This document shows positions 16,873-25,854 of a stretch of 64,000 nt of DNA, piece after piece. A program made the position numbers and the translations under genes. The DNA is from Lysinibacillus sp. BPa_S21 (GTDB lineage Bacteria; Bacillota; Bacilli; Bacillales_A; Planococcaceae). The first letter of the stretch is position 1. Every line of letters begins with the position of its first letter. The notes under the pieces are model-generated. The model ran no database searches and was not told the DNA's origin. It saw only the letters and a program-made list of their open reading frames with translations. The stretch is taken from positions 1 through 64,000 of the forward strand of contig NZ_JALIRS010000012.1 in assembly GCF_023337795.1 (NCBI RefSeq), written 5' to 3'.

Positions 16873-18912
16873 CTAAGCTACAGCACTAGTTTTACCTTTT
16901 TGATCATCATCACCGTTCCCTTTATGCTGTGTTACATATTGAATAACAAACATAACCACAAAGATTGCTAAACCAGTCCAATCCGAGAGTTTCTCTGGAT
17001 AGATGAGAAGTAAACCAGCTGCAAGCGCAATAATGCGTTCAAACCAAAGCAACTTACGATACCAGTAACCTATTACTCCCGCACCTATCGCTACCATTCC
17101 TGTAATGGCCGTGAATACTACCCATATAATTTCAGGTATAGTTGTATCAATCATTAGCAATGCAGGTGAAAATACAATCATATACGGAATAATAAACGCT
17201 GCAATAGCAAGCTTCGCTGAGTTTACACCAGTTTTAATCGGATCTCCCCCAGAAATTCCAGAAGCCGCAAAAGCAGCTAGTGCAACAGGTGGTGTTATAT
17301 CAGCAATAATACCAAAGTAGAATACAAAGAAGTGTGCCGATAATAAAACGACTACCGGTACTAATTCCTGTGGTGTATTCGGTGACAATAATGCCACGAT
17401 CGCAGGAGCAGCAATTGTTGACGTAATGACATAATTTGCTGTTGTCGGAGCTCCCATCCCAAGAATTAGGGATGCAATCATAACAAAAATTAACGTTAAA
17501 ATAATACTACCGCCAGCTAATTGTACTAAACTATTAGCTAAACTTAGGCCTAGACCCGTTTTCACAACAACACCTACGATAATACCTGCACAAGCTGTTG
17601 CTGCTACAACACCAAGTGCTGTACGAGCCCCATCAACTAATGCATCAATAATATCCTTAGGTTTTAAACGTGTTTCTTTATTAAACATAGCAACACCAAT
17701 AGAAATAAGAATACCGTAAAGCGCTGCACGCATTACAGGTGTACCTGTTAACATTAAAACGATGATAGAGATTATCGGTAATAGAAGGTAAATTTTCTTG
17801 AATACCTCTCGACGATTTGGCATTTGATCATCACGCAAGCCTTTTAAACCCACACGTTTCGCTTCAAAGTGAGTCATAATCCAAATACCTGTAAAATAAA
17901 GCAATGCAGGTATCGCCGCCGCCTTCGCAATATCCCAATATGATATTCCGCGACCGATAAATTCAACCATTAAAAACGCTGCCGCACCCATAATTGGAGG
18001 CATTAACTGCCCACCTGTAGACGCCGCTGCCTCTACTGCACCCGCGAACTCTTTACGGTACCCAAGCTTTTTCATCATTGGAATCGTATAGGATCCAGAT
18101 GTTACAACATTCGCTACAGAGCTTCCCGAAATCGTACCTTGGAGTGCACTTGAAAATACCGCTACTTTTGCAGGACCACCAATTAATTTACCTGCAAGAG
18201 ATACCGCTAAATCATTAAAGTATTGACCCACACCTGTTTTGACAAGGAATGCCCCAAAGAGCAAAAATACAAAAATAAATGTGGCTGAAACACTAATCGG
18301 TGTTCCAAAAATTCCATCAGTTGTAAAGTACATGAGATTAACAATACTCTCTATATCTTGCCCTCTGTGTGCCATAAAATCCGGGAAGTACGGTCCAAAA
18401 TAGGCATATATTAAGAAACATACAGCAATGATGGTAATCGGTAGACCTACTGCACGGCGAGCTGCCTCAAGCACTAATACGACAGCTATGAGACCTACAA
18501 TAAAATCAGTTTGCGTAATGGTACCATTACTATTGACAAGCTCTGTATAATTTATCGTCCAATACGAACCTACTACAATGGATAATACAGCTAAAATATA
18601 ATCGAACCAAGCTATTTTGTTTTTCGCTGCTTTTTTTCGAGCAGGGAATAACAAGAAAATTAGGGTCAAACCAAAGCCTAAATGTACCGTACGCTGAATT
18701 TGCGCTGGGAATTGGCCTTTAATTGCTGTGTAAAGCTGAAACAATGAAAATGCTAGTAATCCAAAGAAAATGACATGTTTCATAATGCCTGATACAGTCC
18801 GGACATTGGATTCAATATCATATTTCTCAAGTATTGCTTGTTGCTCTTCAGCCGATATTTGTTCGAATTCTTCTTTTTTTACATCGTCGTTTGATTTATG
18901 CTGAGTTGTCAT
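16873..18912 (-). CDS. TRAP transporter permease, fused 4TM/12TM (DctQM-type)
   Basis: 679 residues with some 16-18 hydrophobic segments: an N-terminal four-helix DctQ-like part and a DctM-like domain. Typical sequences include AVFSSALQGTISGSSVANVVTSGSYTIP (motif G-T-x-S-G-S), EAAASTGGQLMPPIMGAAAF and GMGAPTTANYV. It forms the channel of a secondary, binding-protein dependent uptake system together with the TAXI-type lipoprotein encoded upstream. The start is the ATG of ATGA overlapping the stop of the DUF1850 gene; an in-frame extension to 18933 is less likely. Substrate unknown; TAXI systems take up C4-dicarboxylates, glutamate or related acids. Confidence 0.93.
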   Translation of the reverse strand: MTTQHKSNDDVKKEEFEQISAEEQQAILEKYDIESNVRTVSGIMKHVIFFGLLAFSLFQLYTAIKGQFPAQIQRTVHLGFGLTLIFLLFPARKKAAKNKIAWFDYILAVLSIVVGSYWTINYTELVNSNGTITQTDFIVGLIAVVLVLEAARRAVGLPITIIAVCFLIYAYFGPYFPDFMAHRGQDIESIVNLMYFTTDGIFGTPISVSATFIFVFLLFGAFLVKTGVGQYFNDLAVSLAGKLIGGPAKVAVFSSALQGTISGSSVANVVTSGSYTIPMMKKLGYRKEFAGAVEAAASTGGQLMPPIMGAAAFLMVEFIGRGISYWDIAKAAAIPALLYFTGIWIMTHFEAKRVGLKGLRDDQMPNRREVFKKIYLLLPIISIIVLMLTGTPVMRAALYGILISIGVAMFNKETRLKPKDIIDALVDGARTALGVVAATACAGIIVGVVVKTGLGLSLANSLVQLAGGSIILTLIFVMIASLILGMGAPTTANYVITSTIAAPAIVALLSPNTPQELVPVVVLLSAHFFVFYFGIIADITPPVALAAFAASGISGGDPIKTGVNSAKLAIAAFIIPYMIVFSPALLMIDTTIPEIIWVVFTAITGMVAIGAGVIGYWYRKLLWFERIIALAAGLLLIYPEKLSDWTGLAIFVVMFVIQYVTQHKGNGDDDQKGKTSAVA

Positions 18913-19424
18913 TTCATCCTTACTCCTTTCCATTGTTCATAAAGCGATAAACGCTTCACCTCAAATAAATAGGATTTTCCCCTTTGTAAGTCTTTTTTTA
19001 AATCGTATTCATAATTCTCGTAATCTAATACCAGATCTAAATCCAAATCGCCTATATAAATCGTAAAATTTCCAATGATTTCATTGTCAAATTGCAAAAA
19101 ATATTTACCGTTTCGTTCTGTTAATGTTTGATTTTTCTCTGCATAGCTTGGCATACCGATTGCTAAACTTTCATACTCCATCCCTAACATTTGAATACTT
19201 GTTCCGTCTACGCATTTATAATGTTCGAGTACATCCGTTTTATGGATGGAGTGAGTGTATCTAATTTCAAATGTATCCTCAGTTGTAAGTGGTATATAAT
19301 GCACTGCCGGGTCATTTATACGTGTTTCCGTAAATGCGAATACCTTTTGAAGAGGAAGAAAAATGACTACACTAATGCAAATACATAAAAAAGCTAAAAC
19401 AATTATTAACGTTCTCTTTCGCAC
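18909..19424 (-). CDS. DUF1850 domain-containing protein
   Basis: 171 residues, N-terminal membrane anchor (residues ~5-28) followed by an external beta domain with FEIRYTHSIHKTDVLEHY, the conserved DUF1850 core motif, and YESLAIGMPSYAE. DUF1850 genes are a regular companion between TAXI binding proteins and fused TRAP permeases. The start is a GTG behind GGGGGAACA. It overlaps the permease start by ATGA, so the two are translationally coupled. Role in the transporter is not known. Confidence 0.88.
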   Translation of the reverse strand: MRKRTLIIVLAFLCICISVVIFLPLQKVFAFTETRINDPAVHYIPLTTEDTFEIRYTHSIHKTDVLEHYKCVDGTSIQMLGMEYESLAIGMPSYAEKNQTLTERNGKYFLQFDNEIIGNFTIYIGDLDLDLVLDYENYEYDLKKDLQRGKSYLFEVKRLSLYEQWKGVRMK

Positions 19425-19462
19425 TACATCTGTTCCCCCACTTAAAAAGCTATTCGTACGGA

Positions 19463-19505
19463 AGAAAAGAGACTCGAAGCTTTACGCAATCCGAGCCTCT
19501 TCGTA
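19463..19505 (-). terminator. partial terminator/attenuator between binding protein and permease genes
   Basis: On the minus strand AAGAGGCTCG pairs with CGAGTCTCTTTT, followed by CTTCC. It sits inside the operon after the binding-protein gene and probably lowers expression of the membrane subunits relative to the binding protein. Confidence 0.65.
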
Positions 19506-19539
19506 TTAGAAAACCCACATTCAAACTCCGAACGTTCTG

Positions 19540-20532
19540 TTATTTCTTTTCATCAAAGTATTTTTGAGCACCAGGGTGAACATCAATACTAATACCATCT
19601 AAACCTGTCTCCGCTTTGATAAATTTCCCTTTATCGTGGGAAATTTTACCTGTATTATCATAAATAGCTTTCGTCATAGAATAAACAACATCTTCCGGAA
19701 GATCTTTTTTCACCGCTAACATTGCAAGTACTGAAACTGTCTCAGTATCTTTTGCGAGACCATACGTACCAGCTTTCACTGTATCTTTTGTATAGTAAGA
19801 GTATTTAGCAATTAACTCATCCGCTTTACCCGCATCCATACCGATGATATTTACTTTAGTTGTTGCATTTAATGCCTCAACAGCTGCTGTTGGCGTACCC
19901 GCAGTAATAAACGCTGCGTCGATTTGGCCAGATTGAAGACCGTCAGTAGACTCACCAAAGTCAAGGTTTTGTGCTTTGATATCATCCATTTTCAAACCAT
20001 GAATTTCAAGTAATTGTTCAGCGTTTGCGTAAGTTCCAGAGCCTGGAGCACCTACAGAAACCTTTTTCCCTTTTAAATCTGCGTATGTTTTAATGCCCGA
20101 TGCTTCCGTTGTTACTAATTGTACTGTTTCTGGATAAAGTGCACCTAAAGCAGCAATTGAATCGATTTTTTTACCATCAAACATCATTGTTCCTTCAGTA
20201 GCGTAATAAGCAATATCTGATTGAACAAAGGCAATTTCACCTTTACCCTCTTGCAAAGCTGTCATGTTGGCAGCAGATGCTTGAGATACTTCAGCAGTTG
20301 TTTTAATGTCCGTCTCTTTAGAAATTAAATCAGCAAATGTCCCACCTAATGCATAGTAAGTACCCTGTGTTCCACCTGTTAATAAGTTCAAAAATTTCGG
20401 TTTAGCAGATGCTGTCGAACTACCCTTATCCGAGTCCTTTGAACTTGTTCCGCTATCAGACCCACATGCAGCTAAAATCAATAGTGCAAAGGCACTTACT
20501 AGCATTAATAGCCTGAATTGTTTTTTCTTCAT
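19540..20532 (-). CDS. TAXI family TRAP transporter solute-binding lipoprotein
   Basis: 330 residues. A lipoprotein signal peptide ends in LILAACG (lipobox), followed by a Ser/Asp-rich linker and the TAXI fold: LLTGGTQGTYYALGGTFAD, EVSQASAANMTALQEGKGEIAFVQSD, GKKVSVGAPGSGTYANAEQ, and DAAFITAGTPTAAVE. It captures the solute outside the membrane for the fused permease. First gene of the operon, start behind GGGGGGAAGG. Confidence 0.93.
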   Translation of the reverse strand: MKKKQFRLLMLVSAFALLILAACGSDSGTSSKDSDKGSSTASAKPKFLNLLTGGTQGTYYALGGTFADLISKETDIKTTAEVSQASAANMTALQEGKGEIAFVQSDIAYYATEGTMMFDGKKIDSIAALGALYPETVQLVTTEASGIKTYADLKGKKVSVGAPGSGTYANAEQLLEIHGLKMDDIKAQNLDFGESTDGLQSGQIDAAFITAGTPTAAVEALNATTKVNIIGMDAGKADELIAKYSYYTKDTVKAGTYGLAKDTETVSVLAMLAVKKDLPEDVVYSMTKAIYDNTGKISHDKGKFIKAETGLDGISIDVHPGAQKYFDEKK

Positions 20533-20937
20533 AGTAACCTTCCCCCCTTGGTTATAAATAATAATCTATTTAAAATTATCAAATATAGTATAATAATGTC
20601 AATCTATTTATTGTAAATTCAGTCTTTTATAATTATACTATACCCCTTAAAAACCCTACATTTTTGAATTTCATCATTAACTTCTTCGCACTAAGATTAT
20701 CTACATTAATACACTAAATTCTTTTTCCAAGAAAACATTTTTTATGGCTATATGTATAAAAAATGCATATCAATCATTGAAATAACCTTTTCCTTCTTCT
20801 CTAAAGTGAGGGGTTATTTGTTAAGAGGAATGTTATGTAGATCCATTGATTCACGTGAGGCTAGGCGACTCCTCTGCTAAAATTGGATTTCGGAACATTA
20901 ATCATTTGTTGTCGATTTTTACCCTTAAAACAAAAAT
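20533..20937. other. intergenic region with repeat remnant
   Basis: About 400 bases without a gene. The part next to 20533 must hold the TAXI operon promoter (AT-rich, no single clear match). A hairpin AAATAACC / GGTTATTT spans 20780-20819. At 20850-20900 a GTGAGGCTAGGCGACTCCTCTGC block is a decayed piece of the palindromic repeat family. No other structure seen. Confidence 0.5.
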
Positions 20938-20972
20938 ACTGTATCTAAAGTGATTTACTTTGGATACAGTGA
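20938..20972 (-). terminator. intrinsic terminator of sodC
   Basis: Stem ACTGTATCTAAAGT with its near complement ACTTTGGATACAGT, TATTTTTGTTTT tail on the minus strand. Confidence 0.85.
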
Positions 20973-20985
20973 TTTATTTATTGAT

Positions 20986-21537
20986 TTATTGAATAATGCC
21001 ACAAGCAATTCTTGCACCAGAATTACCGGAAGGATCTGTTTTATAATCGTCCTCTGATTCATGGATGATTAATGTAGTGCCACCATCACGTAACAATGAG
21101 TTAGCAGCATCTTTTTCTAAAGTTAACCCTTCAGCTAAGAAATTCAGATCTACCTTTCCATCTTCTCCAACTTCTAAATTCGGAAGATCCCCTAAATGAT
21201 ATCCCTTAGGATTTAACTTCCCATGCTCTTTATGTGTTGGGTTAAAATGCGGACCTGCCGATTCGAATGTTGGTGGCTCACACTTCCCAACAGAGTGAAA
21301 ATGAATGCCATGTGTTCCAGCTGGCAATCCAGATAGTGCGAGTGTAACCTTAACCCCATTATCCTCTTCCTCAAGATATGCATTGCCATAGCTTTCATTA
21401 TTTTTACCAATTACTTTAGCGGTTGCAGTTGGTCCTGAACTTGCGTTAACTGCCACTTTTTGCTCCTTCTTCTCAAAGAAACCACAACCACCGACAAATA
21501 CTAATAACGAAATAATAATTAAGCTCATTTTTTTCAT
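20986..21537 (-). CDS. sodC: superoxide dismutase [Cu-Zn] family lipoprotein
   Basis: 183 residues, exported and lipid-anchored (lipobox VGGC). The Cu/Zn-SOD fold is clear: GIHFHSVGKCEPP gives two copper ligands and the first disulfide Cys, SAGPHFNPTHKEHG the bridging His and zinc ligands, GYHLGDLPNLEV the zinc His and Asp, LIIHESEDDYKTDP the fourth copper His, and GNSGARIACG the active-site Arg and second Cys. All copper ligands are present, unlike B. subtilis YojM, which lost two. It should dismutate superoxide at the cell surface. Single gene with its own terminator. Confidence 0.93.
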   Translation of the reverse strand: MKKMSLIIISLLVFVGGCGFFEKKEQKVAVNASSGPTATAKVIGKNNESYGNAYLEEEDNGVKVTLALSGLPAGTHGIHFHSVGKCEPPTFESAGPHFNPTHKEHGKLNPKGYHLGDLPNLEVGEDGKVDLNFLAEGLTLEKDAANSLLRDGGTTLIIHESEDDYKTDPSGNSGARIACGIIQ

Positions 21538-21677
21538 AAAAATACCTCCTCTATTTCAGATGGTTGCCAATAATCCTTCCACTTATGCAATTTCACTTAG
21601 ATTTTGCGAATAATTGGTATAAGAGTAAATACTGTGGACTTAGATTTTAATGGATGTTGATTCTTTAAAAAATAAAA

Positions 21678-21709
21678 GGAATATCTCCAATTCAAATGAG
21701 ATATCCCTT
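21678..21709 (-). terminator. intrinsic terminator downstream of the 3D-domain gene
   Basis: Stem GGGATATCTC / GAGATATTCC with TTTTATTTTTT on the minus strand. It is about 150 bases beyond the stop codon; a repeat remnant lies in between. Confidence 0.7.
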
Positions 21710-21774
21710 ACTTAGCTCATCACCAAAAGTTGTCGATGATATATGTTCAAACGTATGCCATGTATATAGATTGA

Positions 21775-21835
21775 TCTTCGTTACGACCTGGCGACTCCTC
21801 GCAGATCAGAAGAACGGAAATCAACTATACGCTAT
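21775..21835. repeat. decayed palindromic repeat copy
   Basis: Contains CTGGCGACTCCTCGCAGATC and GAACGGAAATCAAC in the order seen in the intact element at 10066-10190, but the middle is deleted. It sits between the stop codon of the 3D-domain gene and its terminator. Confidence 0.55.
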
Positions 21836-21857
21836 GACAGCACCCTCTTTTCTTACA

Positions 21858-22640
21858 CTAATTCAAAATTTTTACTGTGACATTTTTGACGCCCCACTGA
21901 CGAGCTTGTCCCTCGGTAGGAATAAATACATCAATTTTATTACCTTTTATCGCTCCGCCAGTATCTGCTGCGATTGCTTCACCATAACCTTCAACCCAAA
22001 CCTTTGTACCAAGAGGAATTACACGTGGGTCTACAGCAATTACCTTTAAGTTTGGATTTGATCTTATATCTGTTCCATTTGCCGTAATCCCTGAACATCC
22101 TTCACAATACGCTGTATAGGCTGTTGCCCGCATTGTTAACGTTTTGCCCGTATTCGCTGGAGCACTTACAGAGTTTGTGCTTGATGTTGTTACTTTCTTC
22201 TTACTTATTGTTGTTGCTACTTTTTTCGTTTTGTTTTCAGCAGTTTTAAGTTTTGCCGACGATGCTTTGATAGCTAATGTTTCGCCTACATAAATCAGAT
22301 CAGATGAAAGGTTGTTCCATTCCTTTAGTTCTTCCACCGACACACTATTTACACGTGCAATTGTAAATAATGTATCCCCAGCCTCAACAAAGTGTTGGTC
22401 TTTCATTGGATTATCATTTTTCGTTTCAACTACATTTAAATTTTGCTCTGGATAAAACCATTGCGCATCTGAGTCAATGATTGGCTCATAATCTCCTAAA
22501 GTTAAATTGTAAATTTTCGAGATTCCCCACAATGTGTCGTATGGATTAAAAGCGAGTTTTTCCTTTGCAAATGACGGACTGATAAATAGACATACTCCCA
22601 AGGTCAATGTTACAGCTAAAGCTAAAGCTTGTTTTTTCAT
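21858..22640 (-). CDS. LysM and 3D domain cell-wall protein
   Basis: 260 residues. Signal peptide (LALAVTLTLGVCLFISPSFA), a first degenerate LysM-like segment (PYDTLWGISKIYNL), a clear LysM domain (HFVEAGDTLFTIARVNSVSVEELKEWN), a Lys/Thr/Ser linker, and a C-terminal 3D domain with the three Asp: AVDPRVIPLGTKVWVEG, IAADTGGAIKGNKIDVF. Such proteins (B. subtilis YocH, YuiC, Rpf-like) bind peptidoglycan and act as muralytic enzymes. The ATG at 22640 follows TGGAGG. Confidence 0.92.
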   Translation of the reverse strand: MKKQALALAVTLTLGVCLFISPSFAKEKLAFNPYDTLWGISKIYNLTLGDYEPIIDSDAQWFYPEQNLNVVETKNDNPMKDQHFVEAGDTLFTIARVNSVSVEELKEWNNLSSDLIYVGETLAIKASSAKLKTAENKTKKVATTISKKKVTTSSTNSVSAPANTGKTLTMRATAYTAYCEGCSGITANGTDIRSNPNLKVIAVDPRVIPLGTKVWVEGYGEAIAADTGGAIKGNKIDVFIPTEGQARQWGVKNVTVKILN

Positions 22641-22905
22641 ATTTTGAACCTCCATATTTTATTATTTTGCAATCTGCTGCTAGCACACTAGAGTTAGGTA
22701 CTTTTATGCAAGCTAATGCAATCAATAACTCAGGCTAACGGACCTGATAGTACGAATTATTTCTATAAAAACGGAAAAATATACAACTTCAATGATATTT
22801 TTGGTAAATTGGCCATTTTGAAGGAAAACATTAGAACTCTACTTGCCATTTTTATATGTTGGAAAATCGATGTTTTTATACGATAATATGGTAAACGAGG
22901 AATGT

Positions 22906-23091
22906 ATGATGGAAATTAATACAATAATGTCTTCTCAGATTATGGAGCTACAACAAACAGTAAAAATGAGTGTTTTGCAAAATGCGCTTACTCTAAATAC
23001 TGTAGCTGCTGCCGATTTATTAAAAGCTTTGCCACAGCAGCAAGTGACCATATATCCGTACAAAGGGTCAGTCATTGATATTTCCATTTAA
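22906..23091 (+). CDS. YjfB family protein (putative motility-related)
   Basis: 61 residues, start at ATG 22906 behind GAGGAA. The sequence MEINTIMSSQIMELQQTVKMSVLQNAL is characteristic of the small YjfB family, several of which are controlled by the motility sigma factor in Bacillus. I did not find a convincing SigD-type promoter upstream. It is followed within 24 bases by a response-regulator gene and may share its transcript. Confidence 0.75.
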   Translation: MMEINTIMSSQIMELQQTVKMSVLQNALTLNTVAAADLLKALPQQQVTIYPYKGSVIDISI

Positions 23092-23114
23092 AATATTTGA
23101 AAGTTGGTGCCCTT

Positions 23115-24251
23115 TTGATTCGAGTGATAGTAATGGATGATGAGCCATTAGCTCTTGTAAACATGGAGAAAAAGTTAAAGGAATTTAATTCAATTGAGGT
23201 CGTTAAATCCTTTACAACTGTAAAGGATTTACTTGCAGAGGGCCCACGCTTGGATTTTCAAGTAGCCTTTTTAGATGTTGAAATGCCTGGCATGAACGGT
23301 TTAGAGGTTGCACAGCTATTAAAAGAGTGGAACAAGAATATCTTTATTGTATTTGTCACTGCGTATCGGGACTATGCTGTCCAAGCATTTGAAATTAACT
23401 CCATTGATTATTTACTAAAGCCTATTTCAAAGACTCGTCTAGAGACAACTATTAATAGAATCCAGGACCTTCACCTAGAAAATAAATCGATTCCCATACA
23501 AATACAAAATAAACCTGTGCTTACAATACAATGCTTTGGCGGATTCGTTGTTTTACATAATAACAAAGCCGTTCATTGGAGAACGCTTAAAACGAAAGAA
23601 TTATTTGCCTTTCTTTTTTCCAATCTTAATAACCATGTACCACGTGATACAATTATCGATGCTTTATGGGCAGATACAGAAGTCAAAAAGGCAAGAGTAC
23701 AGTTACATACAACAGTCTCCTATCTAAGAACGACGCTTTCAGCATTGGGCTATTCAGAAGTCATACAGTATGCAAACGGCTGCTATATTTTACAACTAGA
23801 GGATTTTCAATGTGATGCCCATGAATTAGAACATATTTTAAATGCTAAATCAGAGACTGGAAAGATTAGTATAGAGAGAGCTGAAGCACTAATACAAAGC
23901 TACCAAGGTGACTATATGGCCTCATTAGATTATCCCTGGATGACTAGTAAAGCCAGTTTTATGAACAACAAATTTACGCTTTTGCTTCATGATTTAGTAG
24001 AGCATTATACAGCAATACACGATGTAAAAAAACGAGAGCAAATTTTACTTTTAACGATAGAACATAATCCATATTCCGATAAAACCATCCAACAGTTAAT
24101 GAAGCACTATATTGAAGTGGATAATCGAGCGAGTGCAGTAAAGGTTTACCATAATTTTAAAAACACCTTATTAGCAGATCTCGATATTTTACCAAAGCAA
24201 GAAACGACCGAACTATTTAATGCTATATCTGTTGAAAATTTCAACCTTTAA
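23115..24251 (+). CDS. response regulator with C-terminal BTAD (SARP-like) output domain
   Basis: About 378 residues. Receiver domain (residues ~1-120) with DDE acidic cluster, phospho-acceptor in AFLDVEMPGMNG, Thr in VFVTAYRDYA and Lys in DYLLKPIS. The second half carries a winged helix of the OmpR/SARP sort (ELFAFLFSNLNNHVPRDTIIDALW) and a bacterial transcriptional activator domain (ERAEALIQSYQGDYMASLDYPWM). The frame opens with TTG at 23097; TTG at 23115 behind GTTGGTG gives the typical N-terminus MIRVIVMDDEP. The probable partner is the hybrid kinase encoded from 26081. Confidence 0.88.
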   Translation: MIRVIVMDDEPLALVNMEKKLKEFNSIEVVKSFTTVKDLLAEGPRLDFQVAFLDVEMPGMNGLEVAQLLKEWNKNIFIVFVTAYRDYAVQAFEINSIDYLLKPISKTRLETTINRIQDLHLENKSIPIQIQNKPVLTIQCFGGFVVLHNNKAVHWRTLKTKELFAFLFSNLNNHVPRDTIIDALWADTEVKKARVQLHTTVSYLRTTLSALGYSEVIQYANGCYILQLEDFQCDAHELEHILNAKSETGKISIERAEALIQSYQGDYMASLDYPWMTSKASFMNNKFTLLLHDLVEHYTAIHDVKKREQILLLTIEHNPYSDKTIQQLMKHYIEVDNRASAVKVYHNFKNTLLADLDILPKQETTELFNAISVENFNL

Positions 24252-24292
24252 AAGGCATCGAGAAGATAACTCTCGATGCCTTTTATCTTTTA
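24250..24292 (+). terminator. intrinsic terminator of the BTAD regulator gene
   Basis: Stem AAAAGGCATCGAGA / TCTCGATGCCTTTT with T-rich tail. Confidence 0.9.
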
Positions 24293-24340
24293 TTCATTTT
24301 ATCAAATATAGAAATCATGGTCTTACCACCATAGCGTGGG

Positions 24341-24485
24341 GTTGATTTCTGTTCCATCTGGGCGCTTTATAGCTGCCGCTTCGCTTTCGCACAGATAAAA
24401 TATTTGTTGCTGTCGCTTCGCTTTCGCACAGATAAAATATTTGTTGATACCGCTTTGCTTTCGCTACAAAAAACATTTGTTACTG
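24341..24485 (+). repeat. half composite repeat with three tandem modules
   Basis: Starts with the left end of the composite repeats (GGTTGATTTCTGTTCCATCTGGGCGCTTT) and continues with three tandem copies of a ~42-bp module, each reading roughly CTGCCGCTTCGCTTTCGCACAGATAAAATATTTGTTG (starts near 24374, 24411 and 24449; the third is diverged). The right half and the double hairpin of the full element are absent. Confidence 0.75.
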
Positions 24486-24497
24486 TTTATGGGCGGA

Positions 24498-25532
24498 TTA
24501 TATTTCGATATTTATTTCATTATTTTTCAAATGATTTTCAGCGACACAGATACGATTTTTTCCTGACTGCTTCGCCTTATATAACGCCCGATCTGTAATT
24601 GTAATTATTTGGTTAGCAGTTTTGATATTTGCTGTAAATGCTGTAATGCCGGCAGACATTGTAACAGGTCTCCCACATGTAGCATCTAACATCGCCTGCT
24701 TAACGCGTAAATTCTCCGCTAACGCTAAAGCTGCATCTATTGTCATCGATGGCAATATCATCATGAACTCTTCTCCACCGTACCGAAAGCATAAGCCATG
24801 TTGCTCAATGTTCTCTTGCATATGGTTGGCGAAAGCTTTTAAAACTTCATCGCCTACAATATGTCCATAAGTATCATTTATACTTTTGAAGTCATCTAAG
24901 TCTATTAAAACGATTACATGTGGCACTTTATTGATGATTAACTCATTTAAAATTTGATCCATCCTTCTACGGTTAGGAATTCCTGTTAAGGCGTCTAAAT
25001 TCAGCTGATTTGTTAAATTACCTATTTTGCTTTCTGAGCTAGTAGCCATGTTTTGCACTACTTTTTTCAACTTACGTGCTTCGTAATACCAGTCATTAAT
25101 TTCCTCAAACGTTTGTATTTCTTCTCTCTCCATGCTAGTAGAAAGATTTTTTAAAGGTCGTGCAATTTTGGAAGTAAGCCATACAGCTAATACAAATACT
25201 ATGACTAATCCTATTAACGAGGGAACAATTATACTTTTTATGAACGCGCTAGATGAAACTACTCTTTCATCAAGTAACTTGTTAACCACTCTTGCCACAT
25301 CAGGCTCAATCGATTTATCTTGATTTGGTTCTTTTAGTTTTTCTTGTACGAAACCCTCTGTTATTACAGTGATTTCTTTCACATAATTTTCTTGAATAAC
25401 ATTTTTATTTTGCATAAGTATATCATTAAAATTTCGGTAGCTACCCCAAATACTAATACTAGAAGTCGCAAGTACAACAATTACCGTCATACTAACAATA
25501 ACAAACGATAACTTTAACTTGAATTTACCCAC
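24498..25532 (-). CDS. membrane-bound diguanylate cyclase
   Basis: 344 residues: membrane helix (~10-30), a short ~70-residue external sensor, second helix (~100-120), a linker with HAMP-like character, and a GGDEF domain (~175-335). The active-site loop reads RYGGEEF (residues 250-256) and the substrate-binding DLDDFKSINDTYGH is intact, so it should make cyclic di-GMP. The RxxD inhibitory site expected five residues before GGEEF is missing (sequence is IEQHGLCF). The start is a GTG behind GGGAGAA. It is transcribed against its neighbours and is flanked on both sides by repeat copies. Confidence 0.9.
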   Translation of the reverse strand: MGKFKLKLSFVIVSMTVIVVLATSSISIWGSYRNFNDILMQNKNVIQENYVKEITVITEGFVQEKLKEPNQDKSIEPDVARVVNKLLDERVVSSSAFIKSIIVPSLIGLVIVFVLAVWLTSKIARPLKNLSTSMEREEIQTFEEINDWYYEARKLKKVVQNMATSSESKIGNLTNQLNLDALTGIPNRRRMDQILNELIINKVPHVIVLIDLDDFKSINDTYGHIVGDEVLKAFANHMQENIEQHGLCFRYGGEEFMMILPSMTIDAALALAENLRVKQAMLDATCGRPVTMSAGITAFTANIKTANQIITITDRALYKAKQSGKNRICVAENHLKNNEINIEI

Positions 25533-25664
25533 AATAGATCCATTCTCCCATTGATATTTAATTCCTTTATCATACGTTACCCCTCTTAAAGAAAACTTAA
25601 AAACTTGAAACTATAGATTTATCATTAATTGATAACAGGGTTTTTTATCGATATTTTACTTCAT

Positions 25665-25775
25665 GCGCTCATTTTCAGCTGGTTTCTACTCCTGTGCGAA
25701 GGCATGGCGACAGCAATACAAAGGAGGAAGACGAGCTGTCCTGAGTAGAAATCAGTCCTTTCTGACTAGTCTGAA
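25665..25775. repeat. degenerate palindromic repeat copy
   Basis: Bounded by GGTTTCTACTCCTG and CTGAGTAGAAATC in inverted orientation, with GCGAAGGC, GGCGACAGC and GGAGGAAGACGAGCTG inside. It resembles the palindromic repeat family in layout but is diverged. Confidence 0.5.
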
Positions 25776-25854
25776 AGTAGCTTTTTTATAAATTTTTTAT
25801 TCCAATTTTCTAAATTTCATGGCATGGTAAATATAGGTCTTTTAACTTCTTTCA

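Noticed and set aside
21696..22049. 117-codon plus-strand frame
   Set aside because: Antisense to the 3D domain of the wall protein and begins in a terminator and repeat remnant.
24374..24485. CRISPR array
   Set aside because: Three tandem units without spacers of unique sequence; units are contiguous and similar over their whole length.
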